The notes under the pieces were generated by a model that did no database searches, was not told where the DNA came from, and saw nothing but the letters and a program-made list of their open reading frames with translations. A program made the position numbers and the translations under genes. DNA of 9,435 nucleotides from Pseudohongiella sp. (GTDB lineage: Bacteria; Pseudomonadota; Gammaproteobacteria; Pseudomonadales; Pseudohongiellaceae), in NCBI GenBank assembly GCA_030652635.1, contig JAUSPW010000635.1:1-9435 (forward strand), read 5' to 3'. This document shows, in pieces, positions 6,683 to 9,435 of the stretch (its first letter is position 1; the number at the start of each line of letters is the position of its first letter).

Positions 6683-7663
6683 TTATTCCTCTGCCAGTTC
6701 ACCCAATCCACTGCTGGATCGGATCAGGCCAAGCACACTGTAAGAGCGCTCTGGCCCGTTGCGTTCATAGGTAAACAGCGAAAACAGAATCAGATCGCCA
6801 ATGTTCAAGCGACTGGCATCCGGCACCTGGGTCGCCTGATAACTGAACAATGGCCAGGCTCGTAGCGCAGTCAGTCGTCGGCCCGGATCCCATAATGTCA
6901 CGGGCATGGTACTGACAACGTTGTTGCGACTGACACTCAGTGTCACCCGGTCGCCCGGTTGGTATTGATTGTTCAACAAGCTGACCAAGCCTTGCGCTGA
7001 AGAAACAGACTGGCCATCCACGGCAAAAATGATGTCGTCCACCCGCAGACCGGCGGCAGGCAGGGGGCTTTGCGCAAACACACGCACCAGGCGCGCTCCG
7101 GAAACGCGCTCGCCATTGGCGGCTTGCAGCCATTCTGAACTGTACCCGGCGCGCGATAACAAAGGATCTGCCCGATACAGCTCTACTGGCGCAGACTGGT
7201 TTTCCAATACCGGGCGCACCGTCACACTGGCCTGAAACACCGTGGTGTTGCGCCGTACCTCGAAATTAAACGTGGTTTCCTCGCGGGTCTGAAGTGCCAG
7301 CGCATCCAGCATATCCGGATGGTTGGTTTCGGCGCCATCCACGGCAAGAATCACATCGCCCGCCCGAATACCGGCGCGCTCGGCAGCACCGGCGGGCGTC
7401 ACCGCACGCACACGGATACCGGGCAATACACTGACATTGGTCAGGGAATCGCTTTCATTCACGCCACCCGTGAGACCAAAACTGACACCGGCATTTTGTG
7501 CGCTGCCATCGTTACCGGCCAGCAATTCATTCTCCGCCGACAAGGTAATGGTCGGGCTAAGCGTGCGCGGTTCTGTGCTGAGGCAGGCAGACAACAAGGC
7601 CGCACTGCCGAGCAGCAGCGCAGGTTTGATCAGGCATTTTGCATCACTCAACCATCCGTGCAT
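6683..7663 (-). CDS. Lipoprotein with two PDZ domains, no protease domain
   Basis: The 326-residue protein has a lipoprotein signal ending LLSAC, with the lipidated Cys at residue 27. A low-complexity linker leads to PDZ domain 1 (about 80-150; GIRVRAVTPAGAAERAGIRA at 82-101, then GDVILAVDG). PDZ domain 2 spans about 190-257 (RVFAQSPLPAAGLRVDDIIF at 194-213, then AVDGQ). The C-terminal region (about 258-326) is unassigned. Envelope PDZ domains usually bind exposed C-termini or unstructured segments, as in DegP/DegQ and RseP, but no serine-protease triad or HExxH metal site is present. It is therefore more likely an adaptor or scaffold. ATG 7663 has GAGGAG (7675-7670) 6 bases upstream, overlapping the permease stop. 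It lies between an ABC permease and two secreted propeller-like proteins, which suggests it handles or tethers them at the membrane. Confidence 0.88.
   Translation of the reverse strand: MHGWLSDAKCLIKPALLLGSAALLSACLSTEPRTLSPTITLSAENELLAGNDGSAQNAGVSFGLTGGVNESDSLTNVSVLPGIRVRAVTPAGAAERAGIRAGDVILAVDGAETNHPDMLDALALQTREETTFNFEVRRNTTVFQASVTVRPVLENQSAPVELYRADPLLSRAGYSSEWLQAANGERVSGARLVRVFAQSPLPAAGLRVDDIIFAVDGQSVSSAQGLVSLLNNQYQPGDRVTLSVSRNNVVSTMPVTLWDPGRRLTALRAWPLFSYQATQVPDASRLNIGDLILFSLFTYERNGPERSYSVLGLIRSSSGLGELAEE
6687..6692 (-). promoter_or_regulatory. Shine-Dalgarno AGAGGA deciding the start of the first FG-GAP gene
   Basis: AGAGGA lies within the last codons of the PDZ gene and ends 5 bases before ATG 6681. 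This favours that ATG over the in-frame one at 6711 and shows that the two genes are translated in succession. Confidence 0.65.
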
Positions 7664-7673
7664 CAGCGTCTCC

Positions 7674-8567
7674 TCAGAGTTTTTTGTGGCGAACCATCAC
7701 CAGAGCCAGGACCACAAACAGCACCATTTGCGGCCAGGGTACCCATTGATTCAGTTGCAACACCGACGGATCAATCATCACGTCTGAAAAACCTCGTACC
7801 AGCCGTGCCACATCGTCCAGATAAGATTCATCCAGCAACGAGACCATGTACGAGGCATACAGGTAATCAGCGGCACCGCCCAGCACCGACTTGAACAAGT
7901 CCAGCCCCAGGGTCAATCCGAGTGCGACACTCAAAGCCTGTGTTGTGCTGTTGCATAACACGGAGATCAGTACACCCAAGGCGATGGCCGCCGGTACCGG
8001 AATCAGTGCCAGACTGAGGCCGAGTCTGAGTTCAGCCCGAATTTCCTCAGTGCCAATCAGTTCGTAACCATCCTCCACCACCGGGCCGAAGTCCCACAAC
8101 AGTGCAGCGCTGCCAAAGGTCACCAGCAACATCAGCGTAATGGATACCAGCGCCAATAAATGTGCCTGAATGAGTTTGCTCATGACCAGTGCCGGTCGGC
8201 TCACCCGACGAATCAACAAATGTCGTACCACACCCAGATCACGGTCGCTGGCAAAACTCCACGCGGCGTAGGCAATCACAATCAGGCTGATCAGCGTCAA
8301 CCCGGTGCCCAGCGCATCCACCAACGCCCCCCAGGCATCAGCGCCTTCAATGGTGCCGGCACTGCCAAATCCACCGCCACCAAACCCGCCAGGCGCGTTA
8401 TCAGCGCCCATCAACGCCGCACGCGCGTCACTTGATGCCGCCAGTGATCGCACCAGCACCAGCTGTGAAGCGGCAATGAGCGCCGGTATCACACATAACA
8501 ACTGAATAGCGCGACTGTGGGTAAATACAAAGATTTCCGCTTTGATGGCGGTGAGCAAGCCTTGCAT
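7674..8567 (-). CDS. ABC-2-type transporter permease
   Basis: I start this at ATG 8567 (297 residues) because GGGAGGT (8580-8574) is 7 bases upstream. A GTG directly before it (8570) would add one residue. The protein is an integral membrane subunit with about six helices, roughly at 21-40, 83-104, 131-157, 183-204, 208-226 and 279-292. The cytoplasmic segment DRDLGVVRHLLIRRVSRPAL (108-127) is the typical ABC-2/NosY-like coupling region. A glycine-rich patch (about 57-71, PGGFGGGGFGSAG) lies in the long loop after helix 1, which should face the periplasm. The start overlaps the ATPase stop by 1 base (TGATG), a standard ATPase-permease pair. The substrate is unknown. The PDZ and FG-GAP genes downstream suggest a role in envelope or surface-protein export or assembly. 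Confidence 0.9.
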   Translation of the reverse strand: MQGLLTAIKAEIFVFTHSRAIQLLCVIPALIAASQLVLVRSLAASSDARAALMGADNAPGGFGGGGFGSAGTIEGADAWGALVDALGTGLTLISLIVIAYAAWSFASDRDLGVVRHLLIRRVSRPALVMSKLIQAHLLALVSITLMLLVTFGSAALLWDFGPVVEDGYELIGTEEIRAELRLGLSLALIPVPAAIALGVLISVLCNSTTQALSVALGLTLGLDLFKSVLGGAADYLYASYMVSLLDESYLDDVARLVRGFSDVMIDPSVLQLNQWVPWPQMVLFVVLALVMVRHKKL

Positions 8568-9435
8568 CACACCACCTCCCGCACGGATTTTGATTTGTTT
8601 GCGGGAGCCGGTTTGGCTGACACCTTGCTGACAATATCCTGAAACAGCGCCGTCAGATCGCGTTTTTCCGGCTGCAACTCCGAGACCGTCAGCCCCGACA
8701 TCACCAGCTTACGGTTGATATCCCCGGGGCCAATGCCATCCAGCGTCAACATAAATGCCTGTCCGACTTTCTCGAACTTGATCACACCCAGGGTTTGTTT
8801 CAGGAGTTCGCGCGCCGCCTCGGGGTGATCACACACCAGTTTCAAACGCGACTCGGTAGGGCTGATCAGTTCATGTGTCGACGCACTCAGCGCAATTTTG
8901 CCTTCATGCAGAATCGACAGATGGGTACAGATGGATTCCAGATACGCCAGTTGATGGCTGGACAACAAAAAGCTGGTACCTTCCTGGCGGTTCAGGCGCT
9001 GAATCAAGGCCAGCACATCGTCCACACCGCCGGCATCCAGACCGTTAAAAGGCTCGTCTAGTACCACAAATGCAGGTTGACCAATCAGGGCATGGGCAAT
9101 GGAGGCGCGGCGGCGGTTGCCCAACGATAACTGCCGGATTTTGTAATTCGAATATTTACTGATACCCAGCAGCGCTTCGACCTCGGCGGGTGTACGCACG
9201 GGTTTGCCACACAGTAGTCGGGCATGATCGAGACATTGCCGAACGGTTAAACCCGGGTGCAGACCGGGTGTATCAAAGATGCCAACCACATCGCCGGCAC
9301 CTTTCCACAAATCACGCGGATGGCGGCCAAGCACCTTTACCTCGCCACTGTCGAAACCTTGCATGCCCAGCACACATTCCATGGTGGTGGTTTTACCTGA
9401 GCCGTTTAATCCCACCAGGCCGTGAACAGCGCCGC
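8567..9435 (-). CDS. ABC transporter ATP-binding protein (5' end cut by window edge)
   Basis: The reading frame is open to the right edge and encodes 288 visible residues. The first, GAVHGLVGLNGSGKTT, already contain the Walker A loop, so the true start lies only a short way beyond the window; the GTG at 9415 is an internal Val codon. In order along the protein are Walker A GLNGSGKTT, a Q-loop region VVGIFDTPGLHPGLTV with Asp where Gln or Glu is usual, a signature motif LSLGNRRR (consensus LSGGQ), Walker B AFVVLDEP, D-loop NGLD and the switch histidine in LLSSHQ. The C-terminal extension (about 190-288) ends in a basic tail and contains LTALFQDIV, a segment like the LEDLFL motif of drug- and bacitracin-type exporters. 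It powers the permease encoded directly downstream. Confidence 0.93.
   Translation of the reverse strand, partial: GAVHGLVGLNGSGKTTTMECVLGMQGFDSGEVKVLGRHPRDLWKGAGDVVGIFDTPGLHPGLTVRQCLDHARLLCGKPVRTPAEVEALLGISKYSNYKIRQLSLGNRRRASIAHALIGQPAFVVLDEPFNGLDAGGVDDVLALIQRLNRQEGTSFLLSSHQLAYLESICTHLSILHEGKIALSASTHELISPTESRLKLVCDHPEAARELLKQTLGVIKFEKVGQAFMLTLDGIGPGDINRKLVMSGLTVSELQPEKRDLTALFQDIVSKVSAKPAPANKSKSVREVV
8574..8580 (-). promoter_or_regulatory. Shine-Dalgarno GGGAGGT of the permease gene
   Basis: This strong site lies inside the last codons of the ATPase gene. It is 7 bases from ATG 8567 but only 4 from GTG 8570, which favours the ATG start. Confidence 0.6.

Noticed and set aside
6682..6711. Longer form of the first FG-GAP protein starting at ATG 6711
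   Set aside because: It would overlap the PDZ gene by 29 bases, place extra polar residues before the signal peptide, and ignore the AGAGGA site placed for ATG 6681.
9413..9415. GTG at 9415 as the ATPase start
   Set aside because: It codes for the Val just before the Walker A loop. Upstream in-frame codons give GAVHGL, the normal ABC ATPase strand, so the true start is outside the window.

Overview
All ten genes in this window read on the minus strand, so transcription runs from the right edge to the left edge. The sequence looks like a chromosomal segment of a Gram-negative bacterium. It shows three lipobox or Sec-type lipoproteins, further signal peptides, FG-GAP-type secreted proteins, and a flagellar FlgO-family lipoprotein of the kind found in polar-flagellated, often marine, Gammaproteobacteria. 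The genus cannot be fixed from the sequence. There are no tRNA or rRNA genes, CRISPR arrays, transposases or integrase sites, and no gap longer than about 125 bases between genes.

Right part (9435 down to 3410) is a tightly packed five-gene operon. In transcription order it holds an ABC-transporter ATPase (5' end cut by the window edge), an ABC-2-type permease, a lipoprotein with two PDZ domains and no protease domain, and two secreted FG-GAP/VCBS-type proteins with calcium-loop motifs (DxDGDGxxD). The junctions are a 1-base stop/start overlap, a 10-base gap with the Shine-Dalgarno (SD) site overlapping the stop, a 1-base gap, and an ATGA overlap. This implies one co-translated unit. The combination of ABC exporter, envelope PDZ lipoprotein and paired beta-propeller-like proteins matches no characterised system I can name, and it is the best candidate here for an undescribed system.

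Middle part (3353 down to 1291) holds a 66-residue two-helix membrane protein of unknown function, a secreted NIPSNAP-domain protein that starts at TTG behind a perfect TAAGGAG, and a SpmA-SpmB fusion membrane protein with two nucleoside-recognition/gate domains.

Left part (1250 down to 1) is a two-gene lipoprotein operon: an unassigned 232-residue lipoprotein followed 2 bases later by a FlgO-family lipoprotein cut by the left edge. Upstream lies a sequence resembling a flagellar sigma-28 (FliA) promoter, TAAA-N14-GCCGATAT. It also contains a perfect TATAAT and overlaps a 12-base GC palindrome. This fits with flagellar regulation of the pair.
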